Below, piece by piece: positions 1 to 8,571 of a stretch of 37,480 nucleotides of DNA (its first letter is position 1; each line of letters starts with the position of its first letter). Below the pieces are notes generated by a model, which did not search any database, was not told the DNA's origin, and was given only the letters and a program-made list of their open reading frames with translations. The stretch spans positions 14,600 to 52,079 of the forward strand of contig CAKKPG010000107.1 of the NCBI GenBank assembly GCA_919901555.1, given 5' to 3'. The DNA is from Nitrospiria bacterium (GTDB lineage Bacteria > Nitrospirota > UBA9217). A program made the position numbers and the translations under genes.

Positions 1-304
1 CCCGGAACTTCATGCTTATCCGGAACTTGACCTGCGCGTTGTTGTTCCCGGGCCAGCGATTTATAGAAAAATAATTCACCTTGTGCGTGGAAACAGGCCT
101 GTCCTTTTTTTGCCCAAAGTACTCGCTTTGAGGTGATTTTTGCTGCTGCTCAGTGGGCAGCGTGTCTTCAGGATTATTCACGTCATGTGCTTGACTCAAC
201 CTATCAGCCTGTTGGACCGCCTTCGCAGATTCATTAAGCTCACCTGCGTCGCCATTGACGGCAAAAAACAGCACAGTGGTAAAAACGATCATTAATTTTT
301 CCAC
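1..304 (-). CDS. pldA: Phospholipase A1 (OMPLA/PldA-like), N-terminal part, cut by the window edge
   Basis: The minus-strand frame runs off the left edge. A GTG at 304 with GGGAG five bases upstream gives a short basic start and a hydrophobic signal peptide (about residues 1-20, ending in NGDA). An ATG at 292 is an alternative start. After a Gln-rich linker, residues 75-101 contain a pattern ending in AQVKFRISMKFR, which resembles the first beta strands of outer-membrane phospholipase A, where EVKFQxSxK-type text follows a xxNYxLPxxY strand. The catalytic His/Ser lie beyond the window, so activity cannot be judged. Members of the family hydrolyse phospholipids that reach the outer leaflet. 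The identification rests on a short stretch and is tentative; another outer-membrane beta barrel is possible. Confidence 0.5.
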   Translation of the reverse strand, partial: MEKLMIVFTTVLFFAVNGDAGELNESAKAVQQADRLSQAHDVNNPEDTLPTEQQQKSPQSEYFGQKKDRPVSTHKVNYFSINRWPGNNNAQVKFRISMKFR

Positions 305-344
305 AATGGCTCCCAGGCGTACAATGGTACTGTCACAATCTTTC

Positions 345-423
345 ACCGCAGAGACGCGGAGACACGGAGAAATGCATATTGAAAATAACAGGGATTTTCT
401 CTGCGCCTCTGCGTCTCCGCGGT
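345..423. repeat. Intergenic imperfect palindrome (CGCAGAGACGCGGAGA type)
   Basis: Left arm 345-372 and right arm 395-423 are near-perfect inverted repeats of an alternating GCGGAGAC/GTCTCCGC text around a 22-base AT-rich loop. It lies between the end of the double-receiver gene and the phospholipase start. Similar long palindromes occur at 2859-2964 and 32250-32363. It could act as a bidirectional transcription stop, but there is no clean T-tract. Confidence 0.75.
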
Positions 424-447
424 TAAACTCGACTTATTGCCAGTCCA

Positions 448-1215
448 TCAAGAATGGTCGGCCTCTGATTGCCCAAGTGCAGCCCTTACGATTTTGACTA
501 ATTCGTCTGTTTCAAAAGGCTTATGGAAATACGCGAACACCTCATTGCTGAGAGACTTTATAAAAGACTCCACACCGGTATGCGCGGTAAGCATGACTAT
601 CGGTATGTTCTTGTACTTTTTGCTATCTTTGATCTTTCTGGACACCTGCAGGCCGTCCATCCCCGGCATCATAAGGTCCAGCAGTACGAGGTCTATGGTC
701 CGGGTTTTGATCTTCAGCAGGGCGTCTTCCCCGTTTGCGGCGCTTACCACCTCGTAGCCTCTCGGAACGAGTATGTTTTCGAGCAGTTTGAGGTTCGCAG
801 GTACATCGTCGACACAGAGGATGATCGGCTTCTTCAGCGTCATGTTTTCTTTCGGAAGAATGTTCTTTACGATCTCAATGAATTTTCGCGTATCAATGGG
901 TTTTGTCACATATTCGTCAAACCCGGCTTCCAGGGCCTTTTCCCTGTCGCCTTTCATGGCAAACGAGGTGACGGCGATCACCTTCAGCTTGCTCAGTTCC
1001 GGTGTTTTCCGCAATTCCCGTATCACCGCAAAACCGCCCATAACAGGCATCTGCAGATCAAGCAGTATAAGATCAGGCATGTGCTCTCCGGCCATCGCCA
1101 ACCCGGCTGCCCCATCAGCCGCCTCCAGCACCTCATAGCCGTGATGCTTCAGTATCTGTCTCATGAGGATACGGTTCTGCTCGTTATCTTCTACAACAAG
1201 GATTTTCTTAAGCAT
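448..1215 (-). CDS. Response regulator with two tandem receiver domains and no output domain
   Basis: The 255-aa protein is two CheY-like receivers joined by a short linker. REC1 (about 1-120) has the acidic pair at 9-11, phospho-acceptor D53, T83 and K105. REC2 (about 128-247) has D180 in LVLLDLMMPGMDG, T210 and K232, so both look competent for phosphorylation. No DNA-binding or enzymatic output domain follows, which suggests a phosphorelay intermediate or a regulator acting by protein contact. The ATG at 1215 has an AGAGGAGG Shine-Dalgarno inside the upstream kinase gene. The two frames overlap by 8 bases, so the pair is translationally coupled and the kinase is the likely phosphodonor. Confidence 0.93.
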   Translation of the reverse strand: MLKKILVVEDNEQNRILMRQILKHHGYEVLEAADGAAGLAMAGEHMPDLILLDLQMPVMGGFAVIRELRKTPELSKLKVIAVTSFAMKGDREKALEAGFDEYVTKPIDTRKFIEIVKNILPKENMTLKKPIILCVDDVPANLKLLENILVPRGYEVVSAANGEDALLKIKTRTIDLVLLDLMMPGMDGLQVSRKIKDSKKYKNIPIVMLTAHTGVESFIKSLSNEVFAYFHKPFETDELVKIVRAALGQSEADHS

Positions 1216-2770
1216 CCTTTTTCCTCCTCTGCTTTACGGGAATAACAAAGGCAAACAGGCTCCCTTTGCCGAACTCGCTCTCCACCCATATCCTCCCGCC
1301 GTGCAATTCAACAAGTTTCTTGGTGAGCGCAAGCCCGAGCCCGGTGCCCTCATACTTTTTATCATAGACCGGCGCCAATTGAGAAAACTCCTTGAAAAGC
1401 TTCGGGAGGTCCTCCTGCGTGATCCCTATTCCGGTGTCCCTGATGCTGATCTCTATGTCCTGAGCGCCATTTATTTCCTTCGACGTTACCCGCACCTGGC
1501 CGTTGTCGGGCGTGAATTTCACCGCATTGCTCAAAAGATTGAACAGTATCTGCTTGAGTTTCCTTTCATCCGCCTCGATCACGATCGAATTACCGGGTTC
1601 GATCTGAAGATCCAGCTTTATCCCATGCCTCGAGGCCTTCTCCCGCTGCATGGCCAGGGATGCGTCAAGCAGCTCTCGTAAAGATACGCTCTCCACGTCG
1701 AGTTCCATCTTGCCTGATTCCACTTTGGAGAGATCAAGGATATCGTTGATAAGGCTGAGCAGGTGCCTTCCCGCTTTGAGGATGTACATCACGTTTTCGC
1801 GCTGCGTCTCATTCAGCGAGCCGAGCAGTTGGTCCTCCAGGACCTCCGAAAAACCGATTATCGAATTAAGCGGGGTCCTCAGCTCATGACTCATGTTGGC
1901 AAGGAAATCGGACTTGGCCCGCGTTGCGGATTCCGCCTCGAATTGCGCCTTCTTCGCGTCTCGCGTTCGTTCCGCCAATTCCCGTTCCAGCCTCATTTTT
2001 TCAGTGACGTCTTCTATGGCAAGGAGGATCAGCTGAGAACCGATCTCTTTTTGGGTGATCCGTCGGGCATTGAGCAGCATTACCTTGTGCCCTATGCCTG
2101 AAAATACATGTTCAACTTTATAGTCATCAAACTTGTTGTCTTGGGGAAGGATCTCTTCAAGCAGCGTCCGAAGACTGGGGATATCCCATTGCCGGTCTCC
2201 GAGGTCATAGATAAGATTGCCGATCGTTTCCCCCGGTGTTACCTTGAATGAATCATAGAAGCTGCGGTTTGCCTTGAGGACCCTCAGGTCTGAATCCAGC
2301 ACCAAAAGGGGTTCTCGCACGGTCTCAATAATATCTTCATTGGCCCTCGTTGCGGCCTCGGCATCGAATTGCGCCTTCTTCGCGTCTCGCGTTCGTTCCG
2401 CCAATTCTTTTTCCAGGCGCGTTTTTTCCGTGATGTCCTCTATTGCCAGGAGGATCAGCAGAGGACCGCTTCCTGCTTGAGTGATACGGCGGGCATTGAG
2501 CAGCATTATTTTGTGCCCGATGCTTGAAAATACATGTTCAACTTTATAGTCGTCGAACTTGTTATTTTCGGGAAGCATTTCTTCCAGCAGCGTCCGAAGG
2601 CTGGGAATGTCCCATTGCCGGTTTCCGAGGTCATAGATAAGATTGCCCACCGTTTCCTTCGGCGTTACCTTGAAAGAATCATAAAAACTACGGCTGGCCA
2701 AAAGAACCCTCAGATCCGCATCCAGGACCATAAGGGGTTCACGCGCTGTCTCGATAATATCCTCAAACAT
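1208..2770 (-). CDS. PAS-PAS sensor histidine kinase
   Basis: The 520-aa protein has no membrane segment and is probably cytoplasmic. Two PAS domains (about 3-122 and 145-260) are near-duplicates sharing NLIYDLG, RQWDIPSLRTLLEE and VMLLNARRIT-type text; each is followed by the same AERTRDAKKAQF coiled linker, so they arose by internal duplication. HisKA (about 283-350) carries the H-box SHELRTPLN with phospho-accepting H295. The HATPase has an N box near N411-N415, G1 DTGIGI (445-450) and G2 GTGLGL (475-480). It should autophosphorylate and pass phosphate to the overlapping double receiver. The same PAS subtype recurs three times in the sigma-54 activator at 27832-30438. ATG at 2770 has GGAG eight bases upstream. 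Confidence 0.94.
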   Translation of the reverse strand: MFEDIIETAREPLMVLDADLRVLLASRSFYDSFKVTPKETVGNLIYDLGNRQWDIPSLRTLLEEMLPENNKFDDYKVEHVFSSIGHKIMLLNARRITQAGSGPLLILLAIEDITEKTRLEKELAERTRDAKKAQFDAEAATRANEDIIETVREPLLVLDSDLRVLKANRSFYDSFKVTPGETIGNLIYDLGDRQWDIPSLRTLLEEILPQDNKFDDYKVEHVFSGIGHKVMLLNARRITQKEIGSQLILLAIEDVTEKMRLERELAERTRDAKKAQFEAESATRAKSDFLANMSHELRTPLNSIIGFSEVLEDQLLGSLNETQRENVMYILKAGRHLLSLINDILDLSKVESGKMELDVESVSLRELLDASLAMQREKASRHGIKLDLQIEPGNSIVIEADERKLKQILFNLLSNAVKFTPDNGQVRVTSKEINGAQDIEISIRDTGIGITQEDLPKLFKEFSQLAPVYDKKYEGTGLGLALTKKLVELHGGRIWVESEFGKGSLFAFVIPVKQRRKKDA

Positions 2771-2858
2771 CTTAGCATCTCCAATCGGTAGCTACTCCGG
2801 CCTGTCCCGCGCTAAGCTTTACCCTAACCCGGACAATCCGGAACAAAGCAAAGCATTT

Positions 2859-2964
2859 TCTCGCAAAGACGCAAAGCGCGCAAAGAAATGCCTGTACGTC
2901 TTGAATGTAAACAATAAACTTTTTTGTTTTTGCCGTTCTTTGCGGCCTTTGCGTCTTTGCGAGA
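2859..2964. repeat. Long intergenic palindrome; only recognisable content of the 2771-3093 gap
   Basis: Arms at 2859-2887 and 2936-2964 are inverted copies of a TCGCAAAGACGCAAAG text with a roughly 48-base AT-rich centre. The remainder of the 323-base gap between the holin-like gene and the kinase start is AT-rich and shows no convincing open frame. The element is of the same architectural class as those at 345-423 and 32250-32363 but with different sequence, as expected of a heterogeneous dispersed palindrome family. Confidence 0.75.
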
Positions 2965-3093
2965 GATAAGTTTAAAGTTTTCGTCTTATTATTCTGTCCA
3001 TTATTAGTAGAATTTTATTCGTAACCGCATCTATTAATATCTTCGACCATTATCCTGCCGCTTCAAAGGATCACACGCGAACGGACGCGCAGC

Positions 3094-3387
3094 TCATTTC
3101 GGGTCAGCGGTCCGCCATTTTGCGAGGCCCGCGAAAATCAGCGCGAGTGTCAGGGCCAGGAGCGACACGAGGAGCGACGCGGCCGCGGGGGACATCTGCG
3201 CGGCAAGGTACTGGTATATACCCGCCAGGAAAAAGCCCGCCGCCACAAGGACCAGGAGGGAGGCAACCCCGACAAAGGCAAGCGCCCATCCCACTTTCAT
3301 CACCGCTCTTTTCAGTATTCTCACTTCCGCTTCCAGCAAATGCAGAAAGACCGTCGCGATATCAAGGAGCGTCGTTAACAGCTTCAT
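3094..3387 (-). CDS. YqjE/holin-superfamily-III-like small membrane protein
   Basis: From the ATG at 3387 this is a 97-aa protein with an amphipathic N-terminus, two strongly hydrophobic segments (about 30-58 and 66-88) and a short basic tail. The start is preceded by GGGGGA and overlaps the stop codon of the upstream gene as ATGA, indicating translational coupling; an upstream GTG at 3408 is less well placed. Phage-holin-like DUF1469/YqjE proteins have this size and layout, and in enterobacteria yqjE follows yqjD, as here. The role of YqjE is not established. The family call rests on topology and neighbour. Confidence 0.7.
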   Translation of the reverse strand: MKLLTTLLDIATVFLHLLEAEVRILKRAVMKVGWALAFVGVASLLVLVAAGFFLAGIYQYLAAQMSPAAASLLVSLLALTLALIFAGLAKWRTADPK

Positions 3388-3728
3388 TGCTTGTCCCCCT
3401 GGTACCACAGTTTGGCGATTATATAGCCGAGGCCGAATGCGGCCATAATACTGACCAGGGGGTGCTGTTCTACTTCAGCCGAAAGGTCCCTGACGACTTT
3501 TTCACCCTGGATCCTCGATGAGTCGAACTTGTGAAACAGGTCCGCCCATACACCATGGCCTTCCTCGCCATGGGTGGGGCCTTCCTGTTGGGCCGCTGCG
3601 TGCGACTGTTCGGCGTGAATTCCGGCGGATTTCTTCACGCCGGCAGCGAGTCCGGCGAGCTCTTCGCGCAGGCTCGCGACGGCAGCCTTCAGCGCCTCCA
3701 GTTCTTTATCATGTGCTTTTTCCGTCAT
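3384..3728 (-). CDS. YqjD/ElaB-like (DUF883-type) membrane-anchored protein
   Basis: A 114-aa protein with a charged, helical N-terminal half and a C-terminal membrane anchor with glycine-spaced residues (EQHPLVSIMAAFGLGYIIAKL from about 86). DUF883 proteins such as YqjD, ElaB and YgaM have this layout and bind stationary-phase ribosomes at the inner membrane. A His/Gly-rich insert at about 38-60 is unusual for the family. ATG at 3728 has GGAGAAGGGA upstream. It is coupled by a 4-base overlap to the holin-like gene. A stress or stationary-phase role is inferred from family and surroundings. Confidence 0.7.
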   Translation of the reverse strand: MTEKAHDKELEALKAAVASLREELAGLAAGVKKSAGIHAEQSHAAAQQEGPTHGEEGHGVWADLFHKFDSSRIQGEKVVRDLSAEVEQHPLVSIMAAFGLGYIIAKLWYQGDKQ

Positions 3729-3824
3729 ATTCCCTTCTCCTTATGAGCATTTTCCATAACTACTCTGATGGCATAGAATTATCGAAAACCACGACACGTA
3801 CGCTGCCGCCCTGCCGCATAGTAT

Positions 3825-3906
3825 CGTCATTCCCGAACGCTTTAATCGGGAATCCAGCGGTTCTCAACGTCCCTGGGTCCCCGGTAAGGGCATTCGGGGA
3901 CGACGG
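3825..3906. repeat. Dispersed GTCATTCCCG...CGGGAATCCAG repeat
   Basis: The inverted pair ATTCCCG / CGGGAAT at 3829-3852 is followed by a second weaker hairpin to 3906 (CCCTGGGTCCCC / CATTCGGGGACGACGG). Translated, this type of element gives the VIPAKAGIQ-like peptide seen in many genomes, so frames across it are artefacts. Related copies lie at 7775-7799 and 25368-25387. The 3729-3966 interval holds nothing else recognisable. Confidence 0.65.
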
Positions 3907-3966
3907 ATATTGGATACCTGAGTAGTTACCTTCCCCCTTTTTTTTCTCTCTCCTTCTCAATATTGT

Positions 3967-5046
3967 TTAAGACTCAGGATCGGGTCCTTTTTTCGACACC
4001 GGTGGACTGCTTCCAGCGGGCGCCTCGGGCCCGAGCAATACCGCGATCCATTGTGTGTCTTTATTGTTCTGGCATGCGAACTTCAGGGTCATGGTTAACG
4101 GTATGCACAAAACCATCCCGACCGGACCGAGCAGACTTCCCCAAAAAATCAACGAGAGAAAGACAACCAGCGTGGACAGTCCGAGACTCCGCCCCATGAG
4201 CCTCGTTTCAATCACATTGTCAAGTATGAAGTTAACGGCTATATATCCCGCGGTTGCCATGAGGGCGCGGCCTAGCCCCAATTGGATAAAAGCAAGAAGA
4301 ACCGCGGGAACGCCCGCGATTGTGGAGCCGATACTCGGCACATAGTTGAGCAGAAAGGCCAGGAAACCCCAGAGAACGGGAAAATCCACGCCGAGGATGG
4401 ACAGCCATGTCCCTATCAGGATCCCCGTGGCCAGACTGATGAGCGTCTTGATGACCATATAGCGTTCAATATCACCTACGAACCTTGTGAACTGGGGAAA
4501 TACCTGCTGAGGATCACCGAGAACAGCGCGGAGCTTGACGGGAAAGCTTGAGGTCTCGAACAGAATGAAGGCTACGGTGAGCAAAATCAGGACAATGTTC
4601 GAAAGCGCCGAGCCCAACTCCGCGAGCAAGCGGGCGGTCAGGCTCATTACCGCCCCTGGATTGATATATCCGAGCAGAACCTTGTCCATGCCCCGGATGC
4701 CTTTGGTCGCCAAAAACGACTGGAATGCCGAGACTTGCGCCTGTAAACGAGTCTGATAGACAGGCAACTCAGTGTAAAAGCTGTTGATGGACGCGCCTAC
4801 GATCGCGCCGACAATCAGCAGGATGGCGATCATGCCGGCCACCACGAGCAGCACCGCGACAATGGAGGGAATGCGTTTCCGCTCGAGCCAGAGTACCGGC
4901 GGCGTCCCGAGCATAGCGAGGAAAACGGCGACAAGGAAGGACACCAGGACCGACTGCGCCTGATTGACGCCCCCGATGATGATCACGAGCGCTGCCGCGA
5001 TGACGAGGAAGCGGATTCCCCGCTGAGAATTACTCTGTTCAGTCAT
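3967..5046 (-). CDS. AI-2E family (PerM-type) membrane transporter
   Basis: A 359-aa integral membrane protein with about eight hydrophobic segments: three near the N-terminus, a soluble 90-residue loop, then a C-terminal group with the family-typical LLNYVPSIGSTIAGVPAVLLA and IETRLMGRSLGLSTLVVFLSLIFWG blocks. Family members include TqsA (autoinducer-2 export) and YdiK/PerM, and some act as Na+/H+ antiporters, so the substrate cannot be stated. The ATG at 5046 was chosen because GAGG lies nine bases upstream; a TTG two codons earlier sits only three bases from it. The Ser/Pro-rich tail is presumably cytoplasmic. It stands alone between the sigma factor and the YqjD-like gene. Confidence 0.9.
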   Translation of the reverse strand: MTEQSNSQRGIRFLVIAAALVIIIGGVNQAQSVLVSFLVAVFLAMLGTPPVLWLERKRIPSIVAVLLVVAGMIAILLIVGAIVGASINSFYTELPVYQTRLQAQVSAFQSFLATKGIRGMDKVLLGYINPGAVMSLTARLLAELGSALSNIVLILLTVAFILFETSSFPVKLRAVLGDPQQVFPQFTRFVGDIERYMVIKTLISLATGILIGTWLSILGVDFPVLWGFLAFLLNYVPSIGSTIAGVPAVLLAFIQLGLGRALMATAGYIAVNFILDNVIETRLMGRSLGLSTLVVFLSLIFWGSLLGPVGMVLCIPLTMTLKFACQNNKDTQWIAVLLGPEAPAGSSPPVSKKGPDPES

Positions 5047-5189
5047 GGACAAATACCTCTTCGATCATTGCGCCTATTCTCTTTTCTTAGCTCAATGCTT
5101 ACCCTTCCCCTTTCATCGTGTCACTGGTCCGTATCAACCGGCCCTTCCGCTTCATGGACATGCGTTCACGGGAAACTATGGGTTTCGCG

Positions 5190-6137
5190 TTACAGCACGT
5201 CATTCGATACTATGTTTCTGTCCTTCGCCAGGTTTTTGAGCCTGTTGATCGCCTGATTCTCAATCTGCCGGACACGCTCCCGCGTGAGGCCGAACTGTAT
5301 GCCGATACTCGCGAGCGTGTGAGGATCCTCGTGGTTCAAACCATATCTCAACTCTATTACCTTACGCTCAACAGCCGGCAGGTGTGAAATCCATTCGTTG
5401 ATATGTTTTTTCCGGCAGCCGTCATCATAGAAATTTACGGATGAAGGCGCATTGTCGTCGCTCAGCACGTCCGTGAGAGTATCTTCTTCCTGATCGTTGA
5501 TACGCGTTTCGAGAGAACAGACGTCCCTTACGAGCTGGGATACGGCCCTCACCCTGTGGACGCTGATTTTCATCTCCCCGGCGATCTCCTGAGCGCCCGG
5601 CTCCCGCCCCAGCTGCTGCGTCAGATGCCTTACGGTGCGTGTATATTTATTGGCGATAACCAAGACGTGCACCGGCAAACGGATGATCCTCACCTGGTTC
5701 GCGATCGCCCGCTCGATGGACTGCCTGATCCACCACCACGCATAGGTGCTGAACCTGAACCCGCGCCGGTGCTGGAATTTTTCCACCGCCCGGATCAGCC
5801 CGAGGTTTCCCTCCTCGATGATGTCCGGGAACGGCAATCCCCGGTTGATATACCGTTTACCGATGACTATAACGAGCCTCAGATTCGACTCGATCAGCCG
5901 CGTGCGCGCTTCTTCGTCCCCGCGCGCGACCCTCTTCGCGAGCTCCTGTTCCTGCTCGAAGGTAAGGAGCGGGTTTTTCCGGATATCTTTCAGGTAATAC
6001 GCGATCGCGTCCCGACCGCCCGGTGAGGCGGCATCCTCTCGCCGGTTTGCAACCTTTCCCTCATGCTCCAGCCCGGTCTCCTCCGGCGCACGATCAAGGA
6101 CCGTCACGTTGTCGTCCTGCTGCTCCCATTCGCTCAT
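5190..6137 (-). CDS. rpoS: RpoS-like group 2 sigma-70 factor
   Basis: The 315-aa protein contains region 1.2 (about 42-72, IAYYLKDIRKNPLLTFEQE), region 2 (RLVIVIGKRYINRGLPFPDIIEEGNLGLIRAVEKF, then FRFSTYAWWWIRQSIERAI), region 3 (about 160-220) and region 4 (LPAVERKVIELRYGL and GLTRERVRQIENQAINRLKNL). It lacks the long non-conserved region of primary RpoD factors and matches RpoS in size and domain order, so a stationary-phase/general-stress role is likely. ATG at 6137 follows AAGGGGGG; the frame stays open 13 codons upstream, without a better start. It sits beside stress and envelope genes it could plausibly transcribe. The RpoS assignment versus another group 2 factor is inference. Confidence 0.88.
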   Translation of the reverse strand: MSEWEQQDDNVTVLDRAPEETGLEHEGKVANRREDAASPGGRDAIAYYLKDIRKNPLLTFEQEQELAKRVARGDEEARTRLIESNLRLVIVIGKRYINRGLPFPDIIEEGNLGLIRAVEKFQHRRGFRFSTYAWWWIRQSIERAIANQVRIIRLPVHVLVIANKYTRTVRHLTQQLGREPGAQEIAGEMKISVHRVRAVSQLVRDVCSLETRINDQEEDTLTDVLSDDNAPSSVNFYDDGCRKKHINEWISHLPAVERKVIELRYGLNHEDPHTLASIGIQFGLTRERVRQIENQAINRLKNLAKDRNIVSNDVL

Positions 6138-6228
6138 GAACACCCCCCTTCGACTGACAGATCTTTTTGCGGCCACAGAGGTAATACCTTAAAAAGTTGG
6201 GCCTTTTTGCGAACAAATCTCGAAGCGC

Positions 6229-7368
6229 TCAGAGCTGCCGCGCATGCTCTGCAATAGTATGCTGCCGTACCGTCGCGATCCGGTCGCGACCATCGGCCTT
6301 CGCCTGATACAGGGCCGCATCCGCCGCAAGCAGCAGTTCCTGAGCGGTCTGCCCGTGTTCAGGGTGCACTGCCACCCCCAAAGACAAGGTGATCGGATCG
6401 AGTAAGCGGCCGCGATAGCGGACTCCGAGAAGTCTCGCTTCTTTGCGAAATTGCTCGGCGCGCTGTTTGACGTTTTCCAAAGATGCTTCCGTCAATACCA
6501 GGAGAAATTCCTCGCCTCCGTAACGACAGGCGAAATCACCTCCCCTGATATGTTTTTGAGTAAATAGGCCGAATTCACGAAGCACGGCATCGCCGGCTCC
6601 ATGGCCGTAGGTGTCGTTGACTGTCTTGAAATGGTCGATGTCGATCATGATGACTCCCAACGGTTGCTTCTTTCGCGTCGTTCTCAGGAGCTCCTTTTCC
6701 AGGAATTCATACATCGGCCGTCTGTTCAACAGCCCGGTGAGCGGATCGTGGATCGACTGATGGTACAGGTTCTCCCGCAGTTTAATGCTTGCCAGAAACA
6801 GCGCAATGGTTTCCGCTGTTGTCACTGTCAACTGTCGTTTATATTGAATCACGCGCCGACGGTCGGCCCCGTTTTGTTTCGGCAGGTTCCCGTTAAGCCG
6901 TACATACAGCAAACCCAGCGTTTCGCGTTGACTCACCATCGGCGCGCAAAAGCAGATGTCTTGCCCCGACTGTTTCCCGTCGGAGCAGAGGACGGGAAAG
7001 TACCTTCCGTCGCCGGAATATGACCGTTCCTGGACCAGGGCCCATCCGGCCGGCCACGGAAGAAAATTGCCCGCCGGTACGTAGTCGCCCCATGCGGCAA
7101 CGGGCACTAACGCCTGGGGCGGGGAACCGAAGAGGTAGACTGCGCCGGATTCCGCAAAAAACAATTTACGCACCGTCCGGGCGATGACGGCGTGGGCTTC
7201 TTCAACGGTAAGGCATGATTGAAGCAATGTTGCCAATCCACGGAGACGTTCAAGCTCTCGATTGCGCTGTTCCAGAGCATCCACATAGGATGAGAGTTTT
7301 TCATTGACCTCCTGCATTACTTCTACGGCGCTCCAGTCCTTCTCCTCCTTTTTTTCACTTTTCATCAT
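6229..7368 (-). CDS. GAF-GGDEF diguanylate cyclase
   Basis: A 379-aa protein: an N-terminal coiled coil (about 15-45), a GAF-like sensor (about 48-195) and a GGDEF domain (about 205-365). The active-site signature is GGEEF at 284-288, with the upstream DIDHFKTVNDTYGH metal/substrate motif. An RGGD inhibitory site lies five residues before GGEEF, so both activity and product inhibition are expected. It would make cyclic di-GMP from two GTP, linking a bound or redox signal at the GAF to surface behaviour. No membrane segment is seen. ATG at 7368 has GAGG six bases upstream; an adjacent ATG at 7365 is equally possible. Confidence 0.93.
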   Translation of the reverse strand: MMKSEKKEEKDWSAVEVMQEVNEKLSSYVDALEQRNRELERLRGLATLLQSCLTVEEAHAVIARTVRKLFFAESGAVYLFGSPPQALVPVAAWGDYVPAGNFLPWPAGWALVQERSYSGDGRYFPVLCSDGKQSGQDICFCAPMVSQRETLGLLYVRLNGNLPKQNGADRRRVIQYKRQLTVTTAETIALFLASIKLRENLYHQSIHDPLTGLLNRRPMYEFLEKELLRTTRKKQPLGVIMIDIDHFKTVNDTYGHGAGDAVLREFGLFTQKHIRGGDFACRYGGEEFLLVLTEASLENVKQRAEQFRKEARLLGVRYRGRLLDPITLSLGVAVHPEHGQTAQELLLAADAALYQAKADGRDRIATVRQHTIAEHARQL

Positions 7369-7462
7369 CAATCACCTCGATTTCTCGATTTTCACGCTAA
7401 CCCGGTTAATGCACAGGCTTCTTCGGACGTTGCCGCCCGCGGCCTGCCTCCCTTCCGTCCCC

Positions 7463-7651
7463 TCACCGCAACCAGCGCCGGTAACATCCTCTGCAGGACA
7501 AGTCACAGCTCCACCACGCGTTGAGTTCTTTTTTCAGAAGGAGACAGACGCGCTCGGCAACTCTGGCGCCGAACAGGTCGCAATAGACCGGGGCGGCGTC
7601 CGGTCTGTAAGGATGCTCACCGGCGTGAGTGACGACATCAGAGGTCAGCAT
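7463..7651 (-). CDS. Small cysteine-rich hypothetical protein
   Basis: A 62-aa frame with an AAAGGAGAT Shine-Dalgarno about 12 bases before the ATG. It has five cysteines, three of them in a C-terminal SCDLSCRGCYRRW cluster, and a leucine-rich helix before that. The cysteine spacing could bind zinc or a metal cofactor. It lies between the diguanylate cyclase and the TMEM175-like channel gene, with its own spacing on both sides. I do not recognise the family; the call as a gene rests on the ribosome-binding site and the non-random composition. Confidence 0.4.
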   Translation of the reverse strand: MLTSDVVTHAGEHPYRPDAAPVYCDLFGARVAERVCLLLKKELNAWWSCDLSCRGCYRRWLR

Positions 7652-7724
7652 GGCGATTATTATCTCCTTTGGCGGCTTGTTGAAAAAGCCTTTCGTTGTA
7701 AACCCCGTGCAAGACTTTAGCCTG

Positions 7725-7743
7725 CCCCGTACTTGATACGGGG
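7725..7743. repeat. Perfect 7-bp hairpin CCCCGTA/TACGGGG
   Basis: The arms CCCCGTA and TACGGGG flank a 5-base loop, just past the stop codon of the TMEM175-like gene on the minus strand. There is no T-run after it on either strand, so it is a weak terminator candidate at best; it may belong to the adjacent dispersed repeat. Confidence 0.5.
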
Positions 7744-7752
7744 GGGACCCGG

Positions 7753-8571
7753 TTATGATTTGGAACTATCGGATTTCCGCCTTCGCTGGAATGACGGAAA
7801 AAAGAGCACTGCCGACCTCAGCGTCGGCCAGCCCTTGAAGCCGAAGAACACGGCCAGGCACAGACACAAACCCACGCTCAGGCCGACCGACACGAAGGAA
7901 AGCGCGAACGCCGCAAGGTACATCAGCGGCCCATATCGGTATTGCATGGTGATCTGCCGAATTTCCCTGTCGTCCACGTTCCGTGCAAGAAGCCTTCTGT
8001 TCTTTGACGCGTGATGCCACAAGCCCTTAAACGCAAATGCGCTCGCGACGTAGGTGCCGGCAAAGACCGCTCCCGCGGCCTTGGCTTCGGGGTGCAGGAG
8101 GTATTCCGCCAGCAGGGCCGTCGGAAAGGGCATGAACGTTATGAAGAGAAGCAATAAGCCGTTCCAGTACAGGAAAGGATGATCGGTTCTCTGGATAAAA
8201 CTGAAGATCCGGTGATGGTTTACCCACTTGGCAAGGATCGTAATGAAGCTTGTCACGAAGGCAAGGTAATGAGGCCACAGATTTATCAACGTTGAGCCGA
8301 GGCTGCCGCCTGCACCGAGTTCGTGGGGCTTCGGCACCGTGATCCCGAGAACCAGCAGCGTTATGGCAATGGCGAATACGCCGTCGCTGAACGCCTCAAT
8401 TCGCACTGTTTCGTTTCGTTCGAACGCCGCCGCCGTTTTCATGGCATTCTCAGGTGTAAATTCTTTTGTCCTGGCGACGATATCAGCGCTAACAATTCGA
8501 TCCGGCTGCTCCAACACTGCAGCTTTTGATCCCGGATGGAGCTCGAGCCGCTTCCCTGTGTGGTCATCCAT
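7753..8571 (-). CDS. TMEM175-like (DUF1211) potassium channel protein
   Basis: Starting at 8571 the protein has 272 residues. The core begins at about residue 44 with RNETVRIEAFSDGVFAIAITLLVL; the F-S-D triplet (61-63) is the hallmark of the first helix of TMEM175/DUF1211 channels, and six hydrophobic segments follow. Bacterial members are K+ leak channels. ATG at 8571 has GAGG eight bases upstream; ATG at 8442 gives a 229-aa protein closer to the usual family length but has only a weak ribosome-binding site. The last residues (FPSFQRRRKSDSS) are translated from a dispersed repeat at 7775-7799, so the natural C-terminus has been replaced or extended. The N-terminal extension follows a lipoprotein relic in the same frame. 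Confidence 0.82.
   Translation of the reverse strand: MDDHTGKRLELHPGSKAAVLEQPDRIVSADIVARTKEFTPENAMKTAAAFERNETVRIEAFSDGVFAIAITLLVLGITVPKPHELGAGGSLGSTLINLWPHYLAFVTSFITILAKWVNHHRIFSFIQRTDHPFLYWNGLLLLFITFMPFPTALLAEYLLHPEAKAAGAVFAGTYVASAFAFKGLWHHASKNRRLLARNVDDREIRQITMQYRYGPLMYLAAFALSFVSVGLSVGLCLCLAVFFGFKGWPTLRSAVLFFPSFQRRRKSDSSKS
7775..7799. repeat. REP-like TTCCGCCTTCGCTGGAATGACGG element inside the 3' end of the channel gene
   Basis: The text matches the widespread intergenic element whose other frame reads SVIPAKAEI. It overlaps the last codons of the TMEM175-like gene. Relatives in this window are at 3825-3906 and 25368-25387. Confidence 0.6.

Noticed and set aside
3760-3960. 66-codon minus frame upstream of the YqjD-like gene
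   Set aside because: It is largely the translation of a dispersed intergenic repeat.
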